Shown here one piece after another: positions 20,501-27,874 of a DNA stretch of 37,934 bases. The translations under genes and the position numbers were made by a program. A model generated the notes under the pieces. It searched no databases, was not told the DNA's origin, and saw nothing but the letters and a program-made list of their open reading frames with translations. Origin of the DNA: Apostichopus parvimensis (lineage: Eukaryota; Echinodermata; Holothuroidea; Aspidochirotida; Stichopodidae); the NCBI GenBank assembly GCA_000934455.1, contig KN888572.1, positions 24,509-62,442 of the forward strand, read 5' to 3'. The stretch's first letter is position 1, and the number at the start of each line of letters is the position of its first letter.

Positions 20501-20572
20501 AACGCTAGGTCTTCTGTCTTGGCGATCATGCCTGCTTTCACTCTTCTGATCAACTGTAACCCTTCTACGCAT
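8378..20572 (-). CDS. ZC3H13: ZC3H13 (Flacc/Xio) homologue, CCCH zinc-finger subunit of the m6A MACOM complex, 13 coding exons
   Basis: ZC3H13 bridges WTAP to RBM15/Nito and supports nuclear mRNA m6A methylation (family knowledge). Coding exons, high to low: 20572-20468, 20292-20183, 19730-19613, 18862-18715, 18366-18260, 16229-16045, 15363-15223, 15054-14420, 13278-12963, 12581-11104, 10570-10370, 9968-9802, 8524-8378. All junctions are GT-AG and phases match, giving 3,858 nt, 1,285 residues plus stop; human ZC3H13 is longer (about 1,670). Order of parts: N-terminal motif RRPSVFERLGP, CCCH finger (C43, C52, C58, H62), SGDLRHKVETKR motif, helical charged segment, poly-Ser, Lys-rich and RS/RE/RGD-rich low-complexity middle, acidic SDISDDDF motif, and the conserved C-terminal domain with MDVNW and NLFDLGPCCGAL. 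The start has an in-frame TAA 9 nt upstream. Exons 4 and 5 exist in two copies; the upstream copy is used here. The human likenesses were judged by eye. Confidence 0.95.
8525..9801 (-). other. Last ZC3H13 intron (1,277 bp)
   Basis: Bounded by donor GTAAGT at 9801 and acceptor CCCAG at 8525. It is AT-rich, with a short C run near 8790 and no recognisable exon, RNA gene or complete transposon. Confidence 0.8.
9802..10570 (-). CDS. ZC3H13: ZC3H13 coding exons 11 (10370-10570) and 12 (9802-9968): conserved C-terminal domain
   Basis: Exon 11 (acceptor TTTAAAG, donor GTAGGA) encodes VMDVNWQSLM, then KFTPGMILADVGVSPSLAGP, matching human VIDVDWSGLM and KFTPGAVMLRVGISKKLAG. Exon 12 (acceptor TCTCCAG, donor GTAAGT) encodes SIGALNAARSQRANQKNLFD and LGPCCGALSAKKDLAIRRKL, matching human GALNMAALLRKEERASLLSN and LGPCCKALCFRRDSAIRKQL. 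This is the part of the family required for the WTAP-containing complex in flies and vertebrates, and the strongest evidence for the assignment. Confidence 0.95.
10741..10905. repeat. Short intronic tandem repeat, about 48-bp unit, four copies
   Basis: Units start at 10741, 10781, 10829 and 10877, each beginning TCCCA(A/T)(A/G)TTG and most containing TGCACACATA. It lies within the intron between ZC3H13 exons 10 and 11 and accounts for the small minus-strand ORFs there. Confidence 0.8.
11104..12581 (-). CDS. ZC3H13: ZC3H13 coding exon 10: large RGD/RDE-rich exon ending in the acidic conserved motif
   Basis: Acceptor TTTGCAG, donor GTAAGT, 1,478 nt, phase 2 in and 1 out, residues 623-1114. It opens with DYRDPHDPRG, continues through imperfect RGD/RGDPRGD-like repeats (12200-12400), then RGG/RS, a Lys/Glu-rich part, and ends with SDISDDDFVVEDEDSMQED. 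The last is the counterpart of the SDDELDEILAGD motif of human ZC3H13 and leads into the C-terminal domain. Both strands of this exon carry long overlapping ORFs because of its biased codon content; only this frame joins neighbouring exons. Confidence 0.92.
12963..13278 (-). CDS. ZC3H13: ZC3H13 coding exon 9: RD/PPG-rich segment
   Basis: Acceptor TTGCAG, donor GTAAGT, 316 nt, phase 1 in and 2 out. It encodes a proline-, glycine- and arginine-rich stretch (PPEPGRYDPGGRAGPPGPP) grading into alternating Arg/Asp (DDPQRRDRRDDWEKSRD). Vertebrate ZC3H13 has similar RD and RE repeats in this position. Confidence 0.9.
13279..14419 (-). other. ZC3H13 intron between exons 8 and 9
   Basis: An AT-rich intron of 1,141 bp with consensus ends. 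I see no exon, RNA gene or clear transposon in it; small ORFs within lack splice or family support. Confidence 0.75.
14420..15054 (-). CDS. ZC3H13: ZC3H13 coding exon 8: RS-type low-complexity region
   Basis: Acceptor CATCAG, donor GTAGGT, 635 nt, phase 2 in and 1 out. It encodes SSDSSSSSEESD, many SP/RS dipeptides (TPSPKRS, KRSLSPRE, RPPSPQRREE) and tandem RKESLSPRRKESFGHRR. SR-rich stretches with SP sites are typical of nuclear RNA-processing scaffolds and likely phosphorylated (inference). The donor choice, one of two nearby GTs, is fixed by the phase of exon 9. Confidence 0.9.
15223..16229 (-). CDS. ZC3H13: ZC3H13 coding exons 6 (16045-16229) and 7 (15223-15363): poly-Ser and Lys-rich linker
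   Basis: Exon 6 follows acceptor CCATAG and opens with about 22 residues that are nearly all serine, then RSPSPTP and clusters such as KKKTKKKDTK; its donor is GTAAAC. Exon 7 (acceptor CGCAG, donor GTTAGT) encodes another Lys-rich stretch with PPKKKAK and KEAKKKKKEVK. These look like nuclear-localising, disordered linkers. The 681-nt intron between them carries a foldback MITE remnant. Junction phases (0/2, 2/2) are consistent. Confidence 0.88.
15765..15970. mobile_element. Foldback MITE, copy 3 (diverged, in a ZC3H13 intron)
   Basis: Shares CAATTTTC..TACTGTTATG, CAGTATGAATGTC, GTTAGG..GGAACT and AGTACAAGTGCTTTGA with the copies near 7312-7530, and its right end GCCAACTGGCTGGAAACC matches their terminal repeat. 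The left end is degraded. It sits in the intron between exons 6 and 7. Confidence 0.5.
17120..17226 (-). CDS. ZC3H13: Second copy of ZC3H13 coding exon 5 (probable assembly duplicate)
   Basis: This is the same 107-nt exon as 18260-18366 with identical splice sites. It continues on its 3' side into unique intron leading to exon 6, so the real transcript uses either this copy or its twin for exon 5. See the duplicated block 16639-17728 / 17779-18868. Confidence 0.7.
17331..17574 (-). repeat. Minisatellite of about 34 bp carrying seven 5' splice donors (left copy)
   Basis: Counterpart of 18471-18714. Seven GTGAGT donors remain; one unit near 17425-17455 is degraded into an A-rich stretch and has lost the donor. 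The total block length is unchanged relative to the other copy. Confidence 0.88.
17575..17722 (-). CDS. ZC3H13: Second copy of ZC3H13 coding exon 4 (probable assembly duplicate)
   Basis: This copy has the same length, splice sites and reading frame as 18715-18862. Its 5' flank runs only 6 nt past the exon before the 50-N gap, so no unique intron separates it from the upstream copy. I take it as the other haplotype's exon rather than an extra one, but exons 4 and 5 together are 255 nt and a true duplication would stay in frame. Confidence 0.7.
17729..17778. other. Assembly gap, 50 Ns
   Basis: Exactly 50 N bases, a conventional filler of unknown true length. It separates two near-identical blocks, so the real distance may be zero or negative (overlap). 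Confidence 0.99.
18260..18366 (-). CDS. ZC3H13: ZC3H13 coding exon 5, upstream copy
   Basis: Acceptor TTTAAG (the less common AAG type), donor GTGAGA, 107 nt, phase 1 in and 0 out. It encodes a charged, probably helical segment containing EAWKNEEYLLLKKRTQLQME and then LARMDEMEKEQGDEE. It matches in place and character the ELSLEMKRQKIQRELMKLEQ helix of human ZC3H13. A second copy lies at 17120-17226. Confidence 0.88.
18471..18714 (-). repeat. Minisatellite of about 34 bp carrying eight 5' splice donors (right copy)
   Basis: Tandem units each contain, on the gene strand, (T/C)CAGA/GGxCAGACA-like exon 4 tail followed by GTGAGTATTT and an ATCTGAT(A/T)ACTC spacer. Counting the genuine donor at 18709-18714, eight GTGAGT sites occur. 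The unit straddles the exon 4/intron 4 junction, so both exon tail and donor were multiplied. Each donor is followed within a few codons by an in-frame stop if read through from exon 4. Confidence 0.9.
18715..18862 (-). CDS. ZC3H13: ZC3H13 coding exon 4, upstream copy
   Basis: Acceptor AAATAG, donor GTGAGT, 148 nt, phase 0 in and 1 out. It encodes a Lys/Ser-rich segment beginning RDYYNKSTRSASSDKK and ending NENSGSDS-like at the split codon. The last 17 nt and the donor are the seed of the minisatellite at 18471-18714. A near-identical copy sits at 17575-17722. This upstream copy is joined to intact flanking intron sequence on its 5' side; the other runs into the N gap there. Confidence 0.88.
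18869..19612 (-). other. ZC3H13 intron between exons 3 and 4
   Basis: An AT-rich intron bounded by consensus splice sites; no element or extra exon recognised. Confidence 0.75.
19613..19730 (-). CDS. ZC3H13: ZC3H13 coding exon 3 (SGDLRHKVETKR motif)
   Basis: Acceptor TTGCACAG, donor GTAAGT, 118 nt, completing a serine codon split with exon 2 and ending in phase 0. It encodes a basic 39-residue segment; SGDLRHKVETKR resembles the TGDLRERMKNKR segment of human ZC3H13, which supports both the gene identity and this exon. Confidence 0.9.
19875..20045. repeat. Dispersed repeat, copy A (in a ZC3H13 intron)
   Basis: Shares with 35930-36075, in the same orientation, AAGTATATTAT-AAAATGA, ACATTTCAG-AG-ATCCC/GCCCC, TTGAAC(C/T)TGGG and a closing GGACCT. 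On the minus strand it includes CAGGTTCAAAT, a passing likeness to a tRNA-type B box. Class unknown. Confidence 0.5.
20183..20292 (-). CDS. ZC3H13: ZC3H13 coding exon 2: CCCH zinc finger
   Basis: Acceptor TTTGCAG, donor GTAGTA, 110 nt, phase 0 in and 2 out. It encodes a single C-x8-C-x5-C-x3-H finger: C43 in CRNWSRDGNC, C52, C58 in SYGETC and H62 in HFLH. Spacing and the aromatic residues match the vertebrate ZC3H13 finger. CCCH fingers of this type usually contact RNA; binding here is inferred. Confidence 0.95.
20468..20572 (-). CDS. ZC3H13: ZC3H13 coding exon 1 (start codon, RRPSVFERLGP motif)
   Basis: Thirty-five codons from the ATG at 20572-20570, ending in phase 0 at donor GTGAGC. It encodes a basic stretch MRRRVTV followed by RRPSVFERLGP, which closely matches the N terminus I recall for vertebrate ZC3H13. 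The frame is closed by a TAA just upstream, so this ATG is the first possible start unless a further exon lies between them. A short out-of-frame upstream ORF overlaps the start. Confidence 0.93.
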
Positions 20573-20588
20573 TTTCGATTACTTTCAT
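20565..20588 (-). promoter_or_regulatory. Overlapping upstream ORF at the ZC3H13 start
   Basis: A seven-codon ORF (MKVIENA, stop TAG) begins 16 nt upstream of the ZC3H13 ATG in another frame and terminates inside the second and third ZC3H13 codons. If the 5' leader is contiguous here, ribosomes starting at it would bypass or reinitiate at the main start. Its use is inference. Confidence 0.35.
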
Positions 20589-21833
20589 TTGCAGATGGAA
20601 AATAAGCTGGTCCTCATGGGAGTCATACTAGTTTTATTCTTGCTAGTTAATTAGGCTGTACGTTTGTAGGCTACACAGTTACACACATAGAAATTTTCTA
20701 TCATATCCAGGCTAGGCCTAGCCTGTGATCCCGTTTGCAAATCTAACATTACTTAACAGGCGCCAAATGGGCCAAAATGCTGATGTCTTACAACATGGGA
20801 AATATAAAATACATGCCGTAGAAATGTGTCAGTAACGTTATAGGGAAGGGAGTTATTTCTCCAAACAATGTGGAGCTTGTAACGTGCATTGGTTTTCCAC
20901 CATGCATTTATACAATCAGTAAGTTTCAGGTCAGTTAAAGATATATGTCATTTTATGAAACATAATAGAAATGCTTTAACTGTGTGCACATTTTTGAAAC
21001 GCATATGTAGTCATTAGACAATAAATACATGTGCTAGAGGAACAGTCTATAAGATCATGCATGTCAAAGTGAACAAGAGACATCGGCGTGCGCAAAGGGG
21101 AGGAAGGGGCATCCCACCTCCGTCGGCAGTCTGGGGGATTGGTCTGAATATTCCTCCGCCGGAATATACTTGACATCTAAAAATCTAATGTGTCCTCCCA
21201 AAGAAAATATCTGACTTAATATTCGTGGAATTTTCATTCCACGTACAGAAACATCCATATGAGAAGTTTTCAGCTAACGAAAAATATATTGCTACGATAT
21301 TTAGGCTATGCTTAGCCAACCTACATGACCTGGCTGGAGTTCTTTCTTTATGTTGTAATTATGGTGTGCGTGATTTTGTGCGTGTTTTGGAAAGAGCGTG
21401 CCATGAGCAGTGTAAATGCATTCATTCATATGGATCATCGTGCTTTCCTTGACAACATTTTTTTGATGTGTGACCACCATAGAAATCCTAATCAATTTCT
21501 ATGGTGACCACAAATAATCCTTCTGTGTCATAAACACAAATCAACTTCGTTAGAGTACATAATCAGTGTTGCCAGACCTTGGGATTTTTCCCAAGATCTT
21601 GGGAATTTGGCACCTGGCTTGGGAACTTGGGAAATGAGCCGACGATCTTGGGAATTTTGTAATGGCTCACTTGGAACTTTAAAAATAACCAAAAATTGTA
21701 TTTTTGCCCCTGAAAAAAAAGGCATTTAGTTTAGTAATTTGTTTGACACAATGACTATTTCCATTTCTTGTAAAAGTTTCACACTATCAATCCCGTACAA
21801 AACTCGGAAAATGCTTGCCTACATGACTTCAAC

Positions 21834-22110
21834 CAGTGGCATAGCCGGGGCGGGGGAATGGGCCATGGCTCCCCCCTCAGATTCCCCGATTTTTTTTTCA
21901 TAAAAAATTTGTCTACTATACGTTTCGAAGACTATGAGACATCAAAATATTCACTGTAGGAATGCATCAGCGGCTGGGAATGGCCATTTCCTGCGATCTG
22001 AGGGGTCTATTTTCCCCAAAAATGTCTGCGGCCCTTCGCGCCAACCATGGCTTAGATACTCGACTGAATGCACCCCCCTCCCCGTCACGGGAATCCTGGG
22101 TACGCCACTG
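21834..22110. mobile_element. Nested CAGTGGC-ended MITE inside the outer hAT element
   Basis: Begins CAGTGGCATAGCC and ends GGGTACGCCACTG, an imperfect inverted terminus. The flanks (ACTTCAAC left, ATTGTATT right) do not match, so no target-site duplication is seen; rearrangement or a larger composite insertion may explain this. Confidence 0.6.
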
Positions 22111-22279
22111 ATTGTATTGTATTTTGATAATCTTGATGATGCAAATGATTTGTATAATCAACCACCTGGTGTGGGTCTGTACTCTGGTGCCCCAGATTTT
22201 TTCATAAAAAATCCATCAAGTGAAAAATTCAGACATGAGATCCCTGTTTCGAGGCTGAATACATGTAGCTTAGAATACT

Positions 22280-22400
22280 CGGGAAGTGATGTTTCCGGTC
22301 ATCTGGGGGGTTTCCAAACCCCATTTTTTTTCTGTACGCTCCGCGCCAACTGATGGTGGCGCTCCGCTTAGATAGTGGAATAAACAGCCCCCTCCAAACG
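22280..22400 (-). mobile_element. Fragment related to the 4206-4542 MITE
   Basis: The plus-strand sequence at 22355-22376 is the exact reverse complement of the 22 nt at 4269-4290 (ACTATCTAAGCGGAGCGCCA and two more bases), and neighbouring bases including GGAGCGTACAGAAA also correspond. The outer terminus with CAGTGGCG is missing, so this is a truncated piece in the nest. Confidence 0.7.
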
Positions 22401-23399
22401 AAGATCCTTGGGAATTCTGGGGAATTTTCAAAGCACATCCTTGGGAATTTTGAAAAACCCCACTGGCAACACTGTACATAATTACTGACGGTCCTTGGCA
22501 ATGTAAGAGGTCTAATAGGATACGAATGCCACCACAATCTCGTCGCGGCTCTTTATTTCGAAAACAATTTGATTGGTGGTGATAAAAATCACGCATATGA
22601 AAGAAGAAGTATTTTATCAGATATCTTCGATGTTTCTGGAAGTAAGGAGGCCCAAGCTCGTTTCTCTTTGATTTGAGGTTTATTTAACTGCTTATTTCGT
22701 AGTTTAAAGAAGCAGGATGATATATATGTTATATTTAACATATGGCCTAGTTGAGCGACAATACTTACTAACGTAGGGTAACTGTATGCAGTTACTGGTA
22801 GTGGTAGCGTAAAGTAATTTGTATAGTAGGCTAATTTGTGTCTGGTTACACAGTCCCACAATAATGTTCAATCCTGATTGTTGTTATTAATGCTAACAGC
22901 CATGTCTTGCCTCAATAACAAGTTTAATTAATTTCACTTCAGAAACATGAACATTTCCATGATTAATGATGGCAATGCATTGTTAGCCAAGTCCCATTAT
23001 GAATATGATTATAGCTGATTGTAGGACAGTTTTGTGTACAAATACCCCTAGCAGGCCGGAAGTAGCACTTCCAGGCATTGGACTGAACTTTTTACTCCTT
23101 GCATTGGACAAAAACAATTCTGCCAATCCATGACTGTAAACAACCTAAGCAATTTCATTGAATAATTTTATAGTTTAATTTTATATAACATAACATAGGA
23201 TTTTTTTGGTATGATAGTTAGGAATATGTGTCTTACTGCTCCTGGCCTCGTGTATACTACATTCCTGTGTTACCAAGTCAGCTATGTTTGGGAACCATAA
23301 ACTTACTAGACACATTAAACATGACCTCATTAAACTCCCATGTTGAACTATTTTTTTTTATTTCCTTTGGTTTTAGAATCAAGTTTGTCTTTGTAAAAA

Positions 23400-25208
23400 A
23401 TGGCCAAAGAAATGAAAGATGAACCACGATTCATCAAGGATACCATTAGAGAGCAAGCATTAGCTGTACCCTTGACAGAACGTCTCAGTCAAATTCCAGA
23501 AGAAAAGAGGTATGTTTTTTTGTCATAATTAATTGTACCAGGCTGTATGGTTGCACAGACAATTGACGGTTTCAGTATGAAGCGTGCTGAGTCATTAGTG
23601 ATGGTTTGTTCTTGATAACATTAAATTAAACTTTGTGAAATTTTAGCACAACTGTGAACTACTAGAGAGCTTTTTTTGTCATTTGTATTCTTAAAAAGCT
23701 AACCATTGTAGGGCACCATTTGTAGTGTAATGCTAAATATTGAAAGATATAGCGCTATCAATAAAGTAGATTGACTTTCTCTCAAAAATAGCATCAGAAC
23801 ATGCTGAGGATCTACTGTACAATTAGTATTTGCATATGTTATATAAAGATCAATGTTCTGACTTATAAGGTAGGGAGTGGAAGGGGGGGGGGTGGTAGTG
23901 GGATTTTAAGACCATGCTAGGATGATTAATACTGCAGAAACTGTACTTGATATGTTCAACTGAAGAAGCAAGAAATGAAGAAGCTCTTATTTATAAATAT
24001 ATTGTCCATTTTTTACACCTAAATGGTGCCATATAAACTTTCTATTAATATTTTCTGAATTAACCTGGCCATTGTTTTCTACTCTTTATGAAAGATGGCC
24101 TCTGAGTACTGGTCTTGCAGTGGTCTCAATAAACTCTACAATCGTTGGGCTTATTTGCAATTCCTACCTCCGTCGAATGTGTATGCTAGGAGGGAAGGGA
24201 GTTTTCCTATCAATGGTACCAATTGCTGGATCCTGTGCTCTGACCATGCAAGCTGTTTGGCAAGCAACATTGGTGAACCCTCTAGTACAAGGAAGGCTAG
24301 GATGCCCCTTATGTGCAGAGCTTAGAGGTGGTTTGGTCAATTTTACCCTTGGTAAGATATTTATTTCTTTTTTTAAATTTATTTCTTTCACTCTAAGGGA
24401 GCAGGAGTAAAGTTTGTCAGAATCCATCACATTTCTTGGGAGAAGTGTTAAAATATGAAGTTTTCTAGTCAAATTACTAAGTTTAAGATGCATACTCTTC
24501 TGTGATTATATCTGCTGATACAGCCAAGGTACTAACAGTCGTGTATGGTTTACAAAGGGCAAAGTCTGTTTAGTTTCACCTCCCCCCCCTCCTCTTCCCC
24601 TTCCCCTTCCGTACTATTACTTACTGTCAATGGTAATCTATTTATCATCAAAAAAAAAAAAAGTGGATGCTGGACAAGAATAGATTGGAAACTTTATCAT
24701 GCCAAATCTGCAGCCTCAACTCCATTGAAGTCTGTGTGCAAACCTTGGCTGCACTTAAGCCATTGCCACTTAATGCAAGTAGAGTATAAGGTGAAAAAAA
24801 GCTCATTCAACTCAATTTGAGAAGAAGAAACTTCTTGTAATAATGTAGCAACTTTGATTTCTTTATTATTTTTTTTACTTATTAAATAAATTCTCATTGC
24901 TTGACTTTTTAATTCTTTTTTTCCCCCCTGTAGGTGCTGTGTACCCTCTTGCTCTCGCTGTGCCAATCAATGGAGCCATGTCAGTCATGTACAAGACCAT
25001 TGATGTTCCTTTCTTTACCAAAAAAGCCACTCCTGGACAATTTTTCCAGTTTTGGGTGTCAAAATTGAGATATTTTAAAGTCCAATTTGTCACTATCGCA
25101 ATTTTTCAGACTTTGGTAGGCTCGTATCTCGCTGGCAAGCAGTATGAAACGATTCAGCTGCTCAACAAAGTCAGTACAGAGGCAGATTCAAATTCAGGGC
25201 AACAGTGA
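23400..25208 (+). CDS. TMEM126A: TMEM126A/B homologue, mitochondrial complex I assembly factor family, three coding exons
   Basis: TMEM126 proteins are multi-pass mitochondrial inner-membrane proteins; vertebrate TMEM126A and TMEM126B act in complex I assembly (family knowledge). Coding segments 23400-23509, 24095-24351 and 24934-25208 join in phase (2, then 1) to 642 nt, 213 residues; human paralogues are about 195 and 230. Hydrophobic segments lie at about 43-60, 72-92, 123-143 and near 180-195. A CxxC at C107/C110 (GCPLCAELRGG) matches the CETC site of human TMEM126A, and AVYPLALAVPINGA matches GGLYPVFLAIPVNGG. The first exon opens after acceptor GGTTTTAG at 23376, so the 5' UTR begins in an unseen exon. 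The gene is single here; A versus B cannot be decided. Confidence 0.9.
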
Positions 25209-25260
25209 ATTGATGAACCAAGGACAGGATGACAGATGCAAAGATATCAAACCTTGTATA

Positions 25261-25266
25261 AATAAA
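25261..25266 (+). terminator. Polyadenylation signal AATAAA of the TMEM126 gene
   Basis: AATAAA begins 53 nt after the TMEM126 stop codon; the spacing is normal for a short 3' UTR. Confidence 0.6.
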
Positions 25267-25394
25267 ATATATTGGATATTTGCGTATTTGGTAAGCATAG
25301 GTGCATTTTTTCCCAAATGAAAAATATATGAGGACGGTATGTACCCCTTTAAAATAATTTATCTTAATCCCTGATATTCAAGATTTCTTTTGTT

Positions 25395-25650
25395 TCATGA
25401 CCCTCATTTTCACCTTCATCATCTTATGGCCTTTGGATGGCCTTGGGAGGGGTCTATGGGGGGAGAAGATATTCCCCTTTTGAGATTTGATTAAGGGTGC
25501 TTAGTTGTAAAATGATGTTATATTTTAGCAGCTATTAAAATAATTTATTTTTCCACCCCTTGTTTTTTCCACAAATAATGGCAATTTCTTTCTGCCTTAG
25601 AAGTTTTTGGCCACCCTCCAAAATGGTTTGTCGGGACCCCTACTTTGAGT
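25395..25650. repeat. Dispersed repeat family B, copy 1
   Basis: Matches 33530-33800 in order and orientation: ATTTTCACCT-ATC-TCTT, TGGCC(T/A)-GG, GGGGAG-AGATAT-CCC, and a right end with GGCCACCCTCCAAAA / GGCGACACTCCAAAACATTTT. No ORF. Class undetermined. Confidence 0.55.
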
Positions 25651-26650
25651 ACCAAGTATCTGATGTCCTTCCCAAAGTCAACTTTGATGATGAAGGTCAT
25701 TGCATGTTGAATTGTATTGTTCATAAAGTTGCTTACCTTTAATATCAAGACAAAACTTAGTGATCAAATCCAATGCTATTTGAAAAAAAAGCTTTAACTT
25801 AGCTTAATTAAATATTATTTTCTAACTAAGCACCCTGAAGTAAGGGAAACATCTGTGAAATTACTTTGATCTTAATATCTTCAACTGAATACTCAGTAAT
25901 GGTATCCAAATCTAGTTACTGTGAAAAAAAAATATTATCATTAATAATGTGTTCTGTGGGACCACAGAAATCTTTTTATATATCTATGGATATTTCAGAT
26001 GAATCTATGGACTAAGCGATCTTTGCCAACCGTTTTGATAGAAAAGCTTTAAAAGTGAAGTTCCTCAAAGAAATAAAAGGAACAGGAATTGTAACTTTAA
26101 GCTGCACTTAAAAGTTGTATCAAAGCTCTGTCTCAAATTAACTGGAAAATGTTTCAGTCAATATATCATGCAAAAAGATAAAAGGTTACATCTTAACAGT
26201 TTGAGTTTTTATCTTTTCTTCTCTTCTCTTCTAGAGTACATATTTTGATCCTTGATTACAGTAATATTAAGTATATTAAAAAGTCGGTTAAATTTCAAAT
26301 GTAATTCTAGTGTTAGTTTGCTAAATGACATAAACATACGTTTTCATCAGGAAGGGGTCAAACAAATAGGGGGATGTGCAGGGGTGATGTAACAAGTGTG
26401 CATGGGGACACTTTTGTGCAAAACCTAGAAAATGCTCCCTTTCATAAATAAGAACTGCCCCCGTTCGTTTATGAAAAGTACCTTTTTTCTCATCAACATT
26501 AAAATCTGTTGTATTCTCATGAATGACAAGTATCCTTTCTGGTTTAATACAAGTGCCATTTCATAAATCTCAAAGATGATTATTTGTATTATTAGTTTTT
26601 TTCTGGGCACTATGAAAGGAAATGCAACTTAGCGTTCATGTGATTATTGT
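25651..26650. other. AT-rich intergenic DNA, no gene recognised
   Basis: No family-like ORF, RNA gene or complete transposon seen. Confidence 0.6.
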
Positions 26651-26927
26651 TATTAAATCATTGAAGACTCGCCCCAAACCGCATGCGGCCATCTCAAAAA
26701 GTTAACTTTCCGTTGCTTGCAAGTGACGTTTTGTTCGCGTCGCTACAAAATGCAGACAGTACAGTAATGAAACGTGATACCTTGTTATCTTTAGCTGGAC
26801 CTGAGATGTCCATCGCTGTATTGTTTGTACACTGTGCTGTGGGTATTGACCTCAGCTGTATGTACTGACTGTACACTAGTGTCTAATTACCGACGGTAGC
26901 AAGCTGTGTTTGTATTTTCTGGGATCG

Positions 26928-27217
26928 ATGGTGGAGTCTAACACTTCTGTTTCATCTCATTCGAAACTAGGTCAGATTACCGGCATTAGACGTTTCTTTT
27001 TGCGCGAGTCTTCACACCCATTAAACTACTATGATGAAGATCCATATATCAATGAAAGACGACGCAATGGGCTCCAACGCAATCCTCGATCCTCCTACTC
27101 CAAAACTGCGATAATACAATCTACTGAAAAGTATATTCGATTAAAAGTGGAAAGAGGATTTGCATTTGGTAAACTTTGGTACCCAGCCACATCCTCCCCA
27201 CCCCACCCCCTCCCGTT
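26928..27217 (+). CDS. Uncertain first-exon candidate, unknown product
   Basis: An ATG at 26928 opens 96 codons with a charged composition (RRFFLRESSHPLNYYDEDPY), followed by donor GTAAGT at 27218 immediately before the stop of the open frame. The upstream 250 bp are richer in CpG than the surroundings. I recognise no family, see no partner exon, and the last 12 codons are proline-rich low complexity. It could equally be chance. Confidence 0.2.
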
Positions 27218-27611
27218 GTAAGTACACACTCTTTGCAATTTAAATCTCTCTCGCCCGTGACCTGTTAATTTGAAATTTGGGAAAATGTCTAGCAATTGAA
27301 AATATACTCGAAGTCACGCGGCCGTGTTCTACTGAACCCTATTGTGGTATAGTCCCTTTTCTTATCCCATCTGAATATTTTCGTGTCCTCGGATTTAATT
27401 TGCAGCCCAATGTGCAGTCCTATTTAGTTAACGAACATGACTCAAAAACTATCTACATCAAAACCTGGTTCAGTCATGACCTAGCTTCCAAATCAATTGG
27501 CAAGCATAATTTCATTTCACGGTGCCATTCATGCACGTTCATAAACAAATCACGTTACCATTAGCTTTTCATCAACAAAGCTTTTAGTGTCAAGAACGGG
27601 GAAAGAAACAA

Positions 27612-27721
27612 TGTGATTGGTTAACAGTTAATATCTTCCGACCAATCACATACGAAGAATAATGATCTCAATATCCGAAAATACGCCTGAAAATATACAC
27701 CACTCTTGAAGCATTATAAAA
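27612..27721 (+). promoter_or_regulatory. Probable core promoter: inverted CCAAT pair and TATA box
   Basis: TGTGATTGGT (27612-27621) and ACCAATCACA (27641-27650) form a 10-bp inverted pair of CCAAT boxes, and TATAAAA follows at 27715-27721. Spacing of about 70-100 bp between CCAAT and TATA is classic for animal RNA polymerase II promoters. It is placed to drive the transcript containing the donor at 27875 and most likely the SLC10 gene. Confidence 0.45.
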
Positions 27722-27744
27722 CAGAATGTTTAAAAAAAAGATTT

Positions 27745-27874
27745 TTGCTTTCCACATAGCTATGTTCCGTAGTCACTCATGATACATGATCTTTACTAGT
27801 GCAGTTTTGCAGAAGCACAAAGACAACCGTACCAAGATCGGAGCTCTCTTGAAGATCCTGTTAAAAGCAAGAAG
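27745..27874 (+). other. Probable noncoding first exon of the SLC10 gene
   Basis: The left end is set about 25-30 bp after the TATA box; the right end is donor AAG|GTTAGT at 27875. Joining it to the acceptor at 31620 puts a TAA in the frame upstream, so the coding start must be in the next exon. Two very short ATG ORFs lie within. No transcript evidence. Confidence 0.35.

Larger units (their letters stand above)
21564..22474. mobile_element. hAT-type element with 8-bp target-site duplication, interrupted by nested elements
   Basis: The left end CAGTGTTGCCAG is inverted at the right end as CTGGCAACACTG, and TACATAAT flanks both sides (21556-21563, 22475-22482), an 8-bp duplication typical of hAT. 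Its own body is marked by repeated CTTGGGAATTTT-like sequence near both ends (21575-21670, 22400-22455). The middle is occupied by at least one other element (21834-22110) and a further related piece. No transposase. Confidence 0.85.
20589..23376. promoter_or_regulatory. Head-to-head intergenic space between ZC3H13 and TMEM126
   Basis: The two genes diverge from here, so their promoters should lie within it together with a noncoding TMEM126 first exon. I could not place either start site: no clear TATA box. About a third is taken up by the nested hAT elements (21564-22474). Confidence 0.5.

Noticed and set aside
21934-22537. ORFs of 139, 102 and 108 codons on both strands
   Set aside because: They run through the nested transposons and cross element boundaries, with no transposase motifs.
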